Positions 18,094 to 26,945 of a DNA stretch of 64,000 nucleotides are shown piece by piece. Below the pieces are notes generated by a model. The model was not told the DNA's origin. It saw nothing but the letters and a program-made list of their open reading frames with translations, and searched no databases. Location of the stretch: assembly GCF_005144715.1 (NCBI RefSeq), contig NZ_SWKR01000002.1, forward strand, positions 1,788,227 through 1,852,226, read 5' to 3'. The stretch is from Sphingomonas baiyangensis. Lineage in GTDB: Bacteria > Pseudomonadota > Alphaproteobacteria > Sphingomonadales > Sphingomonadaceae. A program made the translations under genes and the position numbers. Each line of letters begins with the position of its first letter. Position 1 is the stretch's first letter.

Positions 18094-19186
18094 GCCGCGC
18101 GATACAGGGGCGGCGAAAGCCGGCTTTCTGCCCGACCTCCAGATCGCGCGTTTCGTCGCGGCATTCATCGTCATGTGGGGGCACCTCCAGCACGAGACAA
18201 AGGCGCTGGGCATCGCCACGCAAGGAGCGCTGATCGATTTCGCGCCGATCTACTACCCCTCCGGCGTCGACATCTTCTTCGTCATCAGCGGCTTCATCAT
18301 GTATCTGCTGGGGCGCGACCGCTTCGGCGAGCCGGGTTTCGCGCGGACCTTCCTCACGCGCCGCCTCATTCGCATCGTGCCGCTATACTGGCTGTTCCTG
18401 TTCGCGATGCTCGGTGCGATCACGCTGTTCGGCGGGCGCATGAACAACACCAATCTCGATGGCGCGCACATCGTCTCGTCGTTCCTGTTCGTGCCATGGC
18501 CGCGGATCGACGGTAACGTGGTGCCGGTGCTCAGCTCGGGCTGGACGCTCAATTACGAGATGCTGTTCTACGCGATCTTCGCCACCGGGCTGCTGTTTTC
18601 GCGGCGGCAAGGCATGACGATCGTCGTCGGCGCGTTGATCGCCCTGTTCGCGATCGGCCAGATCGTGCCCGAATCCTGGTTCGTGCTGCGGTTCTGGGGC
18701 AAGTCGATCATCCTCGAATTTCTGCTCGGCATGGCGCTGGCGCACTTCTATCTGCGGGGCATACGGTTGCCGCGCTGGGCGGCCATCGCGTTGATCGCGG
18801 CGGGCTTTGCGATGCTCGTCGTGGCGAACGACGTGCAGCTGGTGCAGCGCGCCGGCCGCTTCGTGGGCGCCGGCATCGCCGCGGCCTTCATCGTCGCCGG
18901 TTTCGTGCTGAGTGCCCGGCCATCCTCAGGGCCGGTCGCGCGGGGCTTCGTCGAGGCGGGCGATGCCTCCTACGCGCTCTATCTATCTCACCCCTTCACG
19001 CTCAACCTGCTCGCGATCGTCTGGGAACGGCTGGGAATTGGCAGTCCGGCATTGTTCTTCGGCAGCGCGCTCCTGCTGTGCGTGCTGGTCTCCATCGCGA
19101 TCTACAGGCTTCTCGAACGGCCGGTGATCGCGTGGTTGAATGCACGCGCGGGCGGTCGGCGGAGCGAAGCCGTCAAGCAGTTCTAG
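18086..19186 (+). CDS. Acyltransferase 3 family membrane protein
   Basis: A 366-residue protein with about ten membrane helices. DLQIARFVAAFIVMWGH and the VDIFFVISGFIMY block, followed by LTRRLIRIVPLYW, are hallmarks of acyltransferase 3 (ExoZ/OafA type) enzymes that add acetyl or other acyl groups to exported polysaccharides. The GTG at 18086 overlaps the preceding gene by 8 bases and fits; a GTG at 18029 would add 19 residues that read as the neighbour's shadow. Last gene of the glycan run. Confidence 0.9.
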   Translation: MHEPRDTGAAKAGFLPDLQIARFVAAFIVMWGHLQHETKALGIATQGALIDFAPIYYPSGVDIFFVISGFIMYLLGRDRFGEPGFARTFLTRRLIRIVPLYWLFLFAMLGAITLFGGRMNNTNLDGAHIVSSFLFVPWPRIDGNVVPVLSSGWTLNYEMLFYAIFATGLLFSRRQGMTIVVGALIALFAIGQIVPESWFVLRFWGKSIILEFLLGMALAHFYLRGIRLPRWAAIALIAAGFAMLVVANDVQLVQRAGRFVGAGIAAAFIVAGFVLSARPSSGPVARGFVEAGDASYALYLSHPFTLNLLAIVWERLGIGSPALFFGSALLLCVLVSIAIYRLLERPVIAWLNARAGGRRSEAVKQF

Positions 19187-19214
19187 GCACCCGGTTGCGA
19201 CCGCGCATCACGAA

Positions 19215-19232
19215 TGGTATCATGTGATACCA
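19215..19232. promoter_or_regulatory. Palindromic operator candidate upstream of hppD
   Basis: TGGTATCATGTGATACCA has two perfect 8-base arms around TG. It lies 21 bases before the hppD ATG, where a repressor would block transcription. Such dyads are usual for dimeric GntR or MarR regulators; no regulator gene is adjacent in this window. Confidence 0.55.
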
Positions 19233-19253
19233 GTTCATTCGCGGAGCCACGCC

Positions 19254-20321
19254 ATGCAGCATCTCGACGTCAATCCGATGGGCCTGAACGGGTTCGAGTT
19301 CTGCGAGTTCACCTCGCCCGATCCCGATCGCATGGCCGCGCTGATGGAGCAGATGGGTTTTGTCGCGGCCTCGCGGCACCCCTCGCGTGACGTGGTGCGC
19401 TACAAGCAGCAGCGCATCAACCTGCTGCTCAACCGGATGGAAAGCGGCCATGCCGCGCAGTTCCGCGCCGATCACGGCCCCTCGGCCTCGGGCATGGCGT
19501 TCCGCGTCGCCGATGCGAAGGCGGCGTTCGATGCCGCGCTCGAGCTTGGCGCCAAGGCCGCCGATGCCGGCGAAGGCGCGCTGGGCGAGGGCTATGCGCT
19601 CGAGGGGATCGGCGGATCGATGCTCTATCTCGTCGATCGCCACGGCGATGCCGGCGACCTCTATGCCGACTGGATCGCGATTGAGGGCGCCGAGGAAGCC
19701 GAGCGCGCCAACTCGGTCGGCCTCGACCTGCTCGATCACCTCACGCACAATGTCCGGCGCGGGCAGATGCGCGTGTGGAGCGAGTTCTACAGCCGCATCT
19801 TCCAGTTCGAGGAACAGAAATATTTCGACATCAAGGGCAAGGCGACCGGTCTGTTCAGCCAGGCGATGATCGCGCCCGACAAGGCGATCCGCATCCCGCT
19901 CAACGAAAGCCAGGACGACAAGAGCCAGATCGAGGAATATATCCGCGAGTATAAGGGCGAGGGCATCCAGCACCTCGCCTTCACCACCGAGGATATCTAC
20001 GCGACGGTCGAAAAGCTGCGCGCGCGCGGCGTGCGGCTGCAGGACACGATCGAGACCTATTACGAGTTGATCGACAAGCGCATTCCCGGCCACGGCGAGG
20101 ATGTAGAGCGGCTGAAGGCCAATCGCATCCTGATCGACGGCGACACCGGCGACGAGGGCATCCTGCTCCAGATCTTCACCGAGAACATGTTCGGCCCCAT
20201 CTTCTTCGAGATCATCCAGCGCAAGGGCAACGAAGGCTTCGGTGCGGGCAATTTCCAGGCGCTGTACGAGAGCATCGAGCTTGACCAGATCCGTCGCGGC
20301 GTCGTCACGGTGGACGCATAA
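19254..20321 (+). CDS. hppD: 4-Hydroxyphenylpyruvate dioxygenase
   Basis: A 355-residue non-haem Fe(II) enzyme that converts 4-hydroxyphenylpyruvate to homogentisate in tyrosine degradation. Two glyoxalase-like halves are seen. The C-terminal half holds the iron ligands: His in LLDHLTHNV, His in GIQHLAFTT, and Glu in PIFFEIIQRKGNEGFGAGNF, the diagnostic end. The ATG at 19254 has GCGGAG upstream and begins the homologous region; earlier codons run through the palindromic operator. hmgA, which acts on its product, lies 129 bases downstream. Confidence 0.97.
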   Translation: MQHLDVNPMGLNGFEFCEFTSPDPDRMAALMEQMGFVAASRHPSRDVVRYKQQRINLLLNRMESGHAAQFRADHGPSASGMAFRVADAKAAFDAALELGAKAADAGEGALGEGYALEGIGGSMLYLVDRHGDAGDLYADWIAIEGAEEAERANSVGLDLLDHLTHNVRRGQMRVWSEFYSRIFQFEEQKYFDIKGKATGLFSQAMIAPDKAIRIPLNESQDDKSQIEEYIREYKGEGIQHLAFTTEDIYATVEKLRARGVRLQDTIETYYELIDKRIPGHGEDVERLKANRILIDGDTGDEGILLQIFTENMFGPIFFEIIQRKGNEGFGAGNFQALYESIELDQIRRGVVTVDA

Positions 20322-20450
20322 GCGTCGGCCGGACGCCGGCACGAAAGTGTCGGGCCGCGACCGGCCGGCACGGTAAGCCGGGCTTCGGGCACGGCTCTGC
20401 CGGGTCCGACGCCCGGCGGGTGTAATCTAGAGCGCAGGGCAGAACCGAAG

Positions 20451-21743
20451 ATGCACGACTACACCCCCGGCTTCGGCAACCACATCGCGACCGAGGCTGT
20501 CACCGGCGCCTTGCCCATCGGCCGCAACAGCCCGCAACGGGCGCCGTTCGGCCTCTATGCCGAGCAGCTCTCGGGCAGTGCCTTCACCGCGCCGCGGCAC
20601 GAGAACCGGCGGTCGTGGCTGTACCGGATGCGCCCCACCGCGCAGCATGGCGCCTTCACGCGCTATGCCGGTACGCCGCTCCTGCGCACCGCGCCGTTCG
20701 ACGAGACTCCGCCCAGCCCCAACCGGCTGCGCTGGGATCCGCTGCCGATGCCCGATACAGCGACCGATTTCGTCGACGGTCTCGTCACCTATGGCGGCAC
20801 AGGCGACGTAGCGGCACAGAGCGGCGTCGGCATCCACTGCTATGCCGCCACTGCCGACATGAACGATCGCGCGTTCTTCTCGGCCGATGGCGAGCTGCTG
20901 ATAGTGCCGCAGCACGGACGCCTCGCGATCGACACCGAACTCGGGCGCATCGAAGTGGCCCCGCTCCAGATTGCGTTGATCCCGCGTGGCGTGCGCTTCC
21001 GCGTGGCGCTGCCCGATGGCGCGGCGCGCGGCTATGTCTGCGAGAATTACGGCGCGCCCTTCCGGCTGCCCGATCTGGGGCCGATCGGCGCCAATGGCCT
21101 TGCCAATCCGCGTGACTTCGAAACGCCGCACGCCTGGTTCGAGGATCGCGACACGCCGTTCGAGGTGATCCAGAAGTTCCAGGGCGGGCTGTGGACGACG
21201 ATGCTCGACCACTCGCCCTTCGACGTGGTGGCATGGCACGGCAATTTGGCGCCGTGGCGCTATGATCTCACGCGCTTCAACACGATCAACACCGTCAGCT
21301 TCGACCATCCCGACCCGTCGATTTTCACCGTGCTAACCGCGCCGAGCGACACGCCTGGCACCGCCAATTGCGACTTCGTGATCTTCCCGCCACGCTGGAT
21401 GGTCGCCGAGGACACGTTCCGCCCACCGTGGTTCCACCGCAACGTGATGAGCGAGTTCATGGGGCTCATCCACGGCGCCTATGATGCCAAGGAAGGCGGC
21501 GGCTTCGTACCCGGCGGCGCATCGCTGCACAACCAGATGAACGGCCACGGCCCCGACCAGGCGACGTTCGACAAGGCGAGCAGCGCCGATCTCAAGCCCG
21601 TCAAGATCGACTGCACGATGGCGTTCATGTTCGAGACGCGCCACGTCGTGCGCCCCACGCGCTGGGCGATCGAAAGCCCGACGATGCAGCTCGACTATGA
21701 CGATGCCTGGGCCGGCTTCACCAAGGCGGCCCTGCCGCAGTGA
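20451..21743 (+). CDS. hmgA: Homogentisate 1,2-dioxygenase
   Basis: A 430-residue enzyme opening the ring of homogentisate to maleylacetoacetate. Typical blocks: YTPGFGNH near the N-terminus, [16 protein letters not shown], the region [19 protein letters not shown] with iron ligands, and NQMNGHGPD near the C-terminus. The stop overlaps the GTG start of a small Rieske gene. Together with hppD it makes the upper tyrosine catabolic route; maleylacetoacetate isomerase and fumarylacetoacetase are not in the window. Confidence 0.97.
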   Translation: MHDYTPGFGNHIATEAVTGALPIGRNSPQRAPFGLYAEQLSGSAFTAPRHENRRSWLYRMRPTAQHGAFTRYAGTPLLRTAPFDETPPSPNRLRWDPLPMPDTATDFVDGLVTYGGTGDVAAQSGVGIHCYAATADMNDRAFFSADGELLIVPQHGRLAIDTELGRIEVAPLQIALIPRGVRFRVALPDGAARGYVCENYGAPFRLPDLGPIGANGLANPRDFETPHAWFEDRDTPFEVIQKFQGGLWTTMLDHSPFDVVAWHGNLAPWRYDLTRFNTINTVSFDHPDPSIFTVLTAPSDTPGTANCDFVIFPPRWMVAEDTFRPPWFHRNVMSEFMGLIHGAYDAKEGGGFVPGGASLHNQMNGHGPDQATFDKASSADLKPVKIDCTMAFMFETRHVVRPTRWAIESPTMQLDYDDAWAGFTKAALPQ

Positions 21744-22099
21744 GCGATGCGCGGCTCGATGCCACCCCCGCCGGCGTCGATCTCGGGCCGCTCGACCTGA
21801 TCGCCGATGGCAACGCGCGCAACTTCGTCGTGCAGATGCGCGCGGGCCGCTTCCACGGCTTCGTAGTACGGCGCGGCGATGCGCTGTTCGGCTATGTCGA
21901 TCGCTGCCCGCATATGGGCCTGCCGCTCGCACAGGCGCTCGACGACTATCTGACGCCCGATGGCAGCCGCATCGCATGTAGCTGGCACGGCGCGATCTTC
22001 GCGGTCGAGGACGGCGCGTGCATTGGCGGGCCGTGTGCGGGCGGGCGCCTCGCCGCCTGGCCCGTCCGCCTTCGCGACGGTCGCATCGTCACCGGCTGA
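21740..22099 (+). CDS. Small Rieske [2Fe-2S] protein coupled to hmgA
   Basis: A 119-residue soluble protein with a complete Rieske site: CPH in RCPHMGLPL and CSWH in CSWHGAIF, with 21 residues between the two motifs, a little longer than in most ferredoxins. It begins with GTG overlapping the hmgA stop (GTGA), so the two are translated together. No membrane anchor or catalytic domain is present, which suggests an electron carrier or assembly role. The partner is unknown; HmgA itself needs no external reductant. Confidence 0.9.
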   Translation: MSDARLDATPAGVDLGPLDLIADGNARNFVVQMRAGRFHGFVVRRGDALFGYVDRCPHMGLPLAQALDDYLTPDGSRIACSWHGAIFAVEDGACIGGPCAGGRLAAWPVRLRDGRIVTG

Positions 22100-22252
22100 C
22101 CACCTGCTTTGGTCCATGTCCCGGCACGAAAAACCTTGCCAATCTTCATCGCATCGCGTTCGATGGCACCAGCGTCCGCGTGCCGCGTTGTCGCGCGGTG
22201 AAGTACAGGCGTAGCGTGCGAAGTCGGAGAAGCAGATAGTAGGAGCAGGTGG

Positions 22253-22792
22253 ATGGACGAGCGAGCAATCAAGCGTAGCGGTTGGGTAGCCTTGGGGGTC
22301 ACGACGAGCGCATTGCTGCTGAGCGCCTGTGGCGGCGGCGGTGAGGCCGAGAAAAAGTCCACCACCACCACCACGACGGCGGCGACGAACACCTCTGCTC
22401 CGGCAGCGCCTGCGGCACCCGCAGGCGGCGCGGCGCCCGCCCCCGACAATACCGACACGTTGACCGGCGCGACCTTCGCGAGCTTCACCGGCGATCCGGC
22501 GAGCGGTAAGACGGTATTCCTCCAGTGCCAGACCTGCCATGCCGTCGAAGCCGGCGTGAACAAGATTGGCCCCTCGCTTGCCGGCATTGTCGGCCGCGCG
22601 GCTGGCACCGTGGCAGGCTATAACTACACGCCCGCCAACAAGAACAGCGGCATCACCTGGAGCAAGGAGAAGCTGTTCCAGTATCTCGAGAACCCGCAGC
22701 GCGTGGTGCCGGGCACCAAGATGGCCTTCGCCGGCATCGCCGACGAGCAGAAGCGTGCCGACGTGATCGAGTATCTCGCCAACCCGCAATGA
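22253..22792 (+). CDS. Lipoprotein class I cytochrome c
   Basis: A 179-residue protein. A signal with lipobox (LLLSAC) predicts a membrane-anchored periplasmic lipoprotein. A flexible Thr/Ala/Pro linker (about residues 30-75) joins it to a c-type domain with the haem site CQTCH and the axial Met in VPGTKMAFAG. The KIGPSLAGIVGR and YTPANKNSGITW stretches match cytochrome c2-like proteins. AGGAG lies just upstream of the ATG. A strong terminator follows. It is convergent with the bacteriochlorophyll block and could feed electrons to oxidases or a reaction centre. Confidence 0.93.
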   Translation: MDERAIKRSGWVALGVTTSALLLSACGGGGEAEKKSTTTTTTAATNTSAPAAPAAPAGGAAPAPDNTDTLTGATFASFTGDPASGKTVFLQCQTCHAVEAGVNKIGPSLAGIVGRAAGTVAGYNYTPANKNSGITWSKEKLFQYLENPQRVVPGTKMAFAGIADEQKRADVIEYLANPQ

Positions 22793-22799
22793 CGCCAAA

Positions 22800-22824
22800 G
22801 GCCCCGCGCTCGCCGCGCGGGGCC
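22800..22824. terminator. Hairpin terminator between cytochrome c gene and the tspO operon
   Basis: A 10-bp all-GC stem (GGCCCCGCGC / GCGCGGGGCC) around TCGCC. Genes converge here from both sides, so it may serve both; it directly abuts the stop of the small membrane-protein frame on the minus strand. Confidence 0.85.
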
Positions 22825-23073
22825 CTACCGTTCCGGCTCGTCGCGCAGATCGGCGAGATGGAGGGGAAACGACAGCGCGAGCGCGACGGCGATCCATGGC
22901 CATGCCGCCTCGGTGAGCGCAAGGCGCAGCGCGACGATCATCAGCGCGCCCGGCCCCAGCCGCGTCAGGATGCGTATGACCGGCCACCCACGGCGACGAA
23001 GCAATAAAGCCTCGGCTGCGAGGATCGCGAGGATCAGATCCGCGGCGTGACCGCTCGCGAAGAAGGCGCTCAG
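22825..23073 (-). CDS. Small membrane protein downstream of tspO, start uncertain
   Basis: An 82-residue frame with two or three hydrophobic segments (ADLILAILAAEALLL, PGALMIVALRLAL, PWIAVALALSFPLHL) ending in a charged tail. No ATG or GTG is available after the tspO gene ends. The CTG at 23073 overlaps the tspO TGA and would give a coupled start. The membrane-like composition and the exact fit between tspO and the terminator argue for a real gene. Function unknown. Confidence 0.5.
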   Translation of the reverse strand: MSAFFASGHAADLILAILAAEALLLRRRGWPVIRILTRLGPGALMIVALRLALTEAAWPWIAVALALSFPLHLADLRDEPER

Positions 23074-23561
23074 CCGAACGGTCCGTTGAGACGGACGATT
23101 TCCCAGTTGAGCAGCGCCGCCACCATCACCCAGGCGAGATAGGGCAGCAGCATCAGCCCCGCCGTGCGCGATTGGCGCGCTGCCACCCACAGCAATGCCG
23201 CGGTCGAGGCGATGAGCGCCACCACCTCGACGCCCGCCCAGTCGGGTCGCGCGAGGCGAAAGAACAACATGCTCCACAGGATGTTGAGAAAGCCGTTGAG
23301 CGCGGCGAGCGCGACCAGCCAGTCGACCGCAGCGCGGCTGCGGGCATGTCGCCACGCCGTGACGCCGGCCAGCGCGGTGAGGGCGAATACCGCGGTCCAC
23401 ACGACGGGATAGGCCAGATCGGGCGGTGCCCAGCCGGGCTTGGCGAGGCTGCGATACCAGGGGCCGAGATCGGTCATCGTCGCGCCGAGCATCGCGACGA
23501 GTGCCGCCGCCATGCTGGCGACGATCACCGGGAACAGCCAGGGGCGGGCCAGCGCGGTCAT
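23070..23561 (-). CDS. tspO: TspO/MBR family protein (CrtK)
   Basis: A 163-residue five-helix membrane protein with family marks: MTDLGPWYRSLAKPGWAPPD, YPVVWTAVFAL, LNGFLNILWSMLFFRL and YLAWVMVAALLNWEIVRLN. In Rhodobacter the homologue (crtK) sits in the photosynthesis cluster and modulates pigment gene expression in response to oxygen through tetrapyrrole binding or efflux. Its ATG overlaps the bchP stop (ATGA), which places it in the same pigment operon here. Confidence 0.95.
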   Translation of the reverse strand: MTALARPWLFPVIVASMAAALVAMLGATMTDLGPWYRSLAKPGWAPPDLAYPVVWTAVFALTALAGVTAWRHARSRAAVDWLVALAALNGFLNILWSMLFFRLARPDWAGVEVVALIASTAALLWVAARQSRTAGLMLLPYLAWVMVAALLNWEIVRLNGPFG

Positions 23562-24739
23562 GCCGCCGATCCGATCAAATGGCGCATGTCCTTCCAGAAG
23601 ATGCGCAGATGCGCCATCGGGCGCGCGCGGACGAGGCGTTTGTGCATATAGGCCTGCCATGTCAGATGCTGGACGTCGGGGTCTTCGCACATCGCGACGA
23701 AGCGCTCGCGGCGCTTGTCGGTACGATACCAGAAATGCTGCATGATGCCGAGGATCCAGAACACCCGGCCATGCGCCGACAAAAAGCGGCGGCGCGCGCG
23801 CGCCAGTTCGCGCACGCGCCCGGTTGCGAGAAACGCATCGACGGCGCTCGCGCCTTCGCGCCCGCAGGCCATCGCGTAATAGATGCCCTCGCCCGATGCC
23901 GGCGCGACGACGCCCGCGGCATCGCCGACTACCAGCGTGTCGCGGCCATCGTCCCAGCGCCGGAGCGGCTTCAAGGGAATCGGCGCGCCTTCGCAGCGGA
24001 TCGTCGCGCAATCCGCAAGCCCCGCCTCGCTGCGTACGCGCGCGACCGCATCACGCAGCGAGAAGCCCTTGTGCGCGCTGCCCACGCCGATGCTCGCGGT
24101 GTCGCCGTGCGGGAAGATCCACGCATAGAAATCGGGCGACATGCGTCCCTGATAGATCACGTCGCAGCGCGCGCGATCGAACCCCGCCGCCGGCGACGCG
24201 ATGATCTCGTGATAGGCGAACACCGATTTGGTGATGCCCCGCCCGCCAAGCGCTGCCCGCGCCACGCCCGATCGCGCGCCATCGGCGCCGATCACGCTGC
24301 GCGCGCGCAGCCGCCGCTCGGCACCGCCCCGGCTCTCGCGGTAGACGACGACTGCGCAACCAACGGCATCGCGTTCGATCGCACTAAACGTGCCGGTGCG
24401 GCGCTCGGCACCTGCCAGCGCGGCACGCGCGCGCAGCCATTCGTCGAACTGCTCGCGGTCGACCATCCCCACGAACCCGTCGCCCACGGGCATGTCGACA
24501 TGCCGGCCCGACGGCGCGACCATGCGCGCCTGCGTCGCCTTGCCTACCAGCAAATGATCGGGAATCGCGAAGTCTGCGATCGCGCGCGGGGGAATGGCGC
24601 CGCCGCACGGCTTAATGCGCCCGGCACGATCGAGCAGCACGACATGCCGACCCGCACGCGCCAGATCGGTCGCGGCCGTCGCCCCGGCAGGGCCGCCGCC
24701 CACCACCACGACATCAGCATCATAGCGCGCGTTGGTCAT
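23558..24739 (-). CDS. bchP: Geranylgeranyl diphosphate/bacteriochlorophyll reductase
   Basis: A 393-residue FAD-dependent reductase that reduces the geranylgeranyl tail of bacteriochlorophyll to phytyl. The N-terminal dinucleotide-binding motif is VVVVGGGPAGATAATDLARAG; KPCGGAIPPRAI and the second FAD motif LVVGDAAGVVAPASGEGIYYAM are typical of the ChlP/BchP branch of geranylgeranyl reductases. Overlaps of 4 bases with the PucC-family gene upstream and tspO downstream confirm the pigment operon. The ATG at 24739 directly precedes the FAD motif. Confidence 0.95.
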   Translation of the reverse strand: MTNARYDADVVVVGGGPAGATAATDLARAGRHVVLLDRAGRIKPCGGAIPPRAIADFAIPDHLLVGKATQARMVAPSGRHVDMPVGDGFVGMVDREQFDEWLRARAALAGAERRTGTFSAIERDAVGCAVVVYRESRGGAERRLRARSVIGADGARSGVARAALGGRGITKSVFAYHEIIASPAAGFDRARCDVIYQGRMSPDFYAWIFPHGDTASIGVGSAHKGFSLRDAVARVRSEAGLADCATIRCEGAPIPLKPLRRWDDGRDTLVVGDAAGVVAPASGEGIYYAMACGREGASAVDAFLATGRVRELARARRRFLSAHGRVFWILGIMQHFWYRTDKRRERFVAMCEDPDVQHLTWQAYMHKRLVRARPMAHLRIFWKDMRHLIGSAA

Positions 24740-26040
24740 GCCGGTTCCCCCATCATCGCGCGCTCGCCTCGTGCCGCCACGGCGCCGATCGCAAGCATCG
24801 CCGCCACCGCGAACAGTGCGGCCTCGAGCACGAACACCAAGCCGAATGCCGCGGCATCGCTGCCGGTGAGCGCCCGGCCAGCATCGACGCCGATGGCGCC
24901 GCCGAGCCCGCCAAGCGCGAAGGCGATCGCCTGCGCTGCACCCCACACGCCCATGCGCACGCCCGCCTGCCCGTCGCCCGCCGCGCCCGCCAGCGCCATC
25001 ATCGATCCGATCGCGGCGACGGCGAACACGCCATTGGCGAGGCCGAGCAAGGCGACATTGGCGGCGAGCGGCCAGCCCGGCCCTGCCTGCGCACCGAACG
25101 CCAGGCCCAGAAGCGCCGCTGCCGAAGCGAGGCAACCGGCGATCGTCCAGCTACGCAAGCCGCTCGCGCTGCCGCCGCCGAACGCGCCGGCGCCCAGCCC
25201 CACCGCTATCATCCCCGCGAGTACGCCGGCATGCTGCACGCCGGCGAGCTGCGTCGATTCGCCCGGCGTATATCCGAAGCGCAAGCCCGCCATCGGCTCG
25301 AGGATCATGTCCTGCGTGGCATAGGCCAGCATCGCGACGAACACGAACAGCGTGAAGCGACGCGCATCGCGGTCACGCGCTATCGATCGCAGCGCCGCCC
25401 TGAGCGCGACCGGCGCCGTTCCGGCGGGGGCGATGCTGCGGCCCTCGACGCCGGCGACCGCCAGCAGCGTGACCGCGAACGCCGCCATCGCCACGCAGCC
25501 CACTACGATCGCGAGGCGCGGCAGCGAATAGGGATCGAGCCATGCGCCGGTTACGCCGGCACTCACGACGATGCCGGCGACCATCATTACCCAGGTCAGC
25601 GCAGCCGCCGCCGGGCGACGAGCCGGCGCCACGCGCACGGCGAGCAGCGCCAGCAACGAAGTGCCCGCCGCTCCCACGCCCGCGCCGATCATCGCATAGG
25701 CGAGCACTGCCAGCGCGATGCCGCCCCAGCCGCCGCCCGCGATCCACGCCAGCGCATCGACCGCGAGCAGCGTGCCGAGCGCCAGCAGCGCCATGCCGCC
25801 AACGATCCACGGCGTGCGCCGCCGCCCGCGATCCGAGCCATGCCCCCACACGGGACGCGTGAGCTGGACGGCATAGTGCCACGCTACCAGCCCCGCCGGC
25901 AGCGCCGCCGTCAGCGCATATTCGACCACCATCACGCGGTTGAGCAGCGAGGTGGAGAGCATCACCATCGCGCCGATCGCCGCCTGCACGCAACCGAGTC
26001 GCGCAATGCCGCCCCAGCCAAGCGGCGGCGCGGCGCTCAC
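24736..26040 (-). CDS. PucC/LhaA-family (BCD) MFS transporter of the bacteriochlorophyll cluster
   Basis: A 434-residue, about 12-helix protein. RLGCVQAAIGAMVMLSTSLLNRVMVVE at the N-terminus, LTRPVWGHGSDRGRRRTPWI and DMILEPMAGLRFGYTPGESTQL are hallmarks of the BCD family that includes PucC, LhaA and the ORF between bchG and bchP (often called bch2 or ORF428). Members assist light-harvesting complex assembly or pigment delivery. The start is a GTG at 26040, overlapping the bchG stop (GTGA). Confidence 0.93.
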   Translation of the reverse strand: MSAAPPLGWGGIARLGCVQAAIGAMVMLSTSLLNRVMVVEYALTAALPAGLVAWHYAVQLTRPVWGHGSDRGRRRTPWIVGGMALLALGTLLAVDALAWIAGGGWGGIALAVLAYAMIGAGVGAAGTSLLALLAVRVAPARRPAAAALTWVMMVAGIVVSAGVTGAWLDPYSLPRLAIVVGCVAMAAFAVTLLAVAGVEGRSIAPAGTAPVALRAALRSIARDRDARRFTLFVFVAMLAYATQDMILEPMAGLRFGYTPGESTQLAGVQHAGVLAGMIAVGLGAGAFGGGSASGLRSWTIAGCLASAAALLGLAFGAQAGPGWPLAANVALLGLANGVFAVAAIGSMMALAGAAGDGQAGVRMGVWGAAQAIAFALGGLGGAIGVDAGRALTGSDAAAFGLVFVLEAALFAVAAMLAIGAVAARGERAMMGEPA

Positions 26041-26939
26041 CACAGCCCCCCGAGCCCGGCCGCTGCGGCCATCATCCCGAGCACGTAAAGCGCGACGCCG
26101 ACGGCATTGTACCACGGCGCATGGCGCGCGGGGTCGGCGACGAGCCGGCGCATCGCGAGTGCCTGCCCTGCCAGCACGCAGGCGACGACCGTCGCGGGGA
26201 CCGGCATGTCCCAGCGCGCCAGCAGCACGATCACTACAAGCTGCGGCACCACCATCGCGATGCAGGCGATCCGCACCGCGCGCGCCATGCCTAAACGCGC
26301 CGGCAACGAACGGACGCCGGTGGCGAGATCGCCGCGCACCGCCTTGAAATCGTTGAGCGTCATGATGCCCCAGGCGCCGGCGGCATAGAGCAGCAGCACC
26401 GCGAGTATCTCGCCGCGCGGCAGTCCGCCCGCCATCACCGCCGCGCCGGTGAACCAGGTCAGCCCCTCATAGCTGAGCGCCACGGCGCCCGGACCGAGCA
26501 GCGCATCGGTCTTCAGCCGCAGCGGTGGCGCGCTATAGGCCCAGGCGAGCGCTAGGCCGGCAAGCGTCGCCAGCGCGATCCACGGCCCCGTCGCCCACGC
26601 CACCAGCATCGCGAGCAGCGAGCCCGCGCATGCGATCCACCACCCCCATTGCCCGCCGATCCGCCCCGACGGGATCGGCCGCTCGGGCTGATTGATCGCA
26701 TCGACATGCCGGTCGAACCAGTCGTTTACCGCCTGGCTGGTGCCGCAGACGAGCGGGCCCGTCAGCGCTATGCCCGCAACGAGGAACGACCAGCGATCGG
26801 CGACGGGCACGCCCGAAGAAACGACGCCGCACACGAACGCCCAAATCGGCGGGAACCACGTAATCGGCTTCAGCAGCTCGATCACGTCGGCCCATCGCGG
26901 CAGCGGCGTCGCCAGCGGAGGAGTCGTTGATCCGTCCAT
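26037..26939 (-). CDS. bchG: Bacteriochlorophyll/chlorophyll synthase (UbiA superfamily)
   Basis: A 300-residue membrane prenyltransferase that attaches the geranylgeranyl/phytyl chain to bacteriochlorophyllide. The catalytic Asp-rich motif NDWFDRHVDAINQPERPIPSG is the chlorophyll-synthase version, and the later LNDFKAVRGDLATGVRSLP is equally diagnostic. KPITWFPPIWAFVCGVVSSG is the usual N-terminus. It heads the four- or five-gene minus-strand operon. No clear Shine-Dalgarno precedes the ATG. Confidence 0.97.
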   Translation of the reverse strand: MDGSTTPPLATPLPRWADVIELLKPITWFPPIWAFVCGVVSSGVPVADRWSFLVAGIALTGPLVCGTSQAVNDWFDRHVDAINQPERPIPSGRIGGQWGWWIACAGSLLAMLVAWATGPWIALATLAGLALAWAYSAPPLRLKTDALLGPGAVALSYEGLTWFTGAAVMAGGLPRGEILAVLLLYAAGAWGIMTLNDFKAVRGDLATGVRSLPARLGMARAVRIACIAMVVPQLVVIVLLARWDMPVPATVVACVLAGQALAMRRLVADPARHAPWYNAVGVALYVLGMMAAAAGLGGLW

Positions 26940-26945
26940 ATAGCA

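Noticed and set aside
20322..20450. Small gene or riboswitch between hppD and hmgA
   Set aside because: Only GC-rich short inverted repeats (CCGGCCGG-type); no coding frame or known aptamer pattern.
23426..25324. Plus-strand frame antisense to bchP and the PucC-family gene
   Set aside because: Low-complexity Ala/Pro/Arg shadow of confirmed pigment genes.
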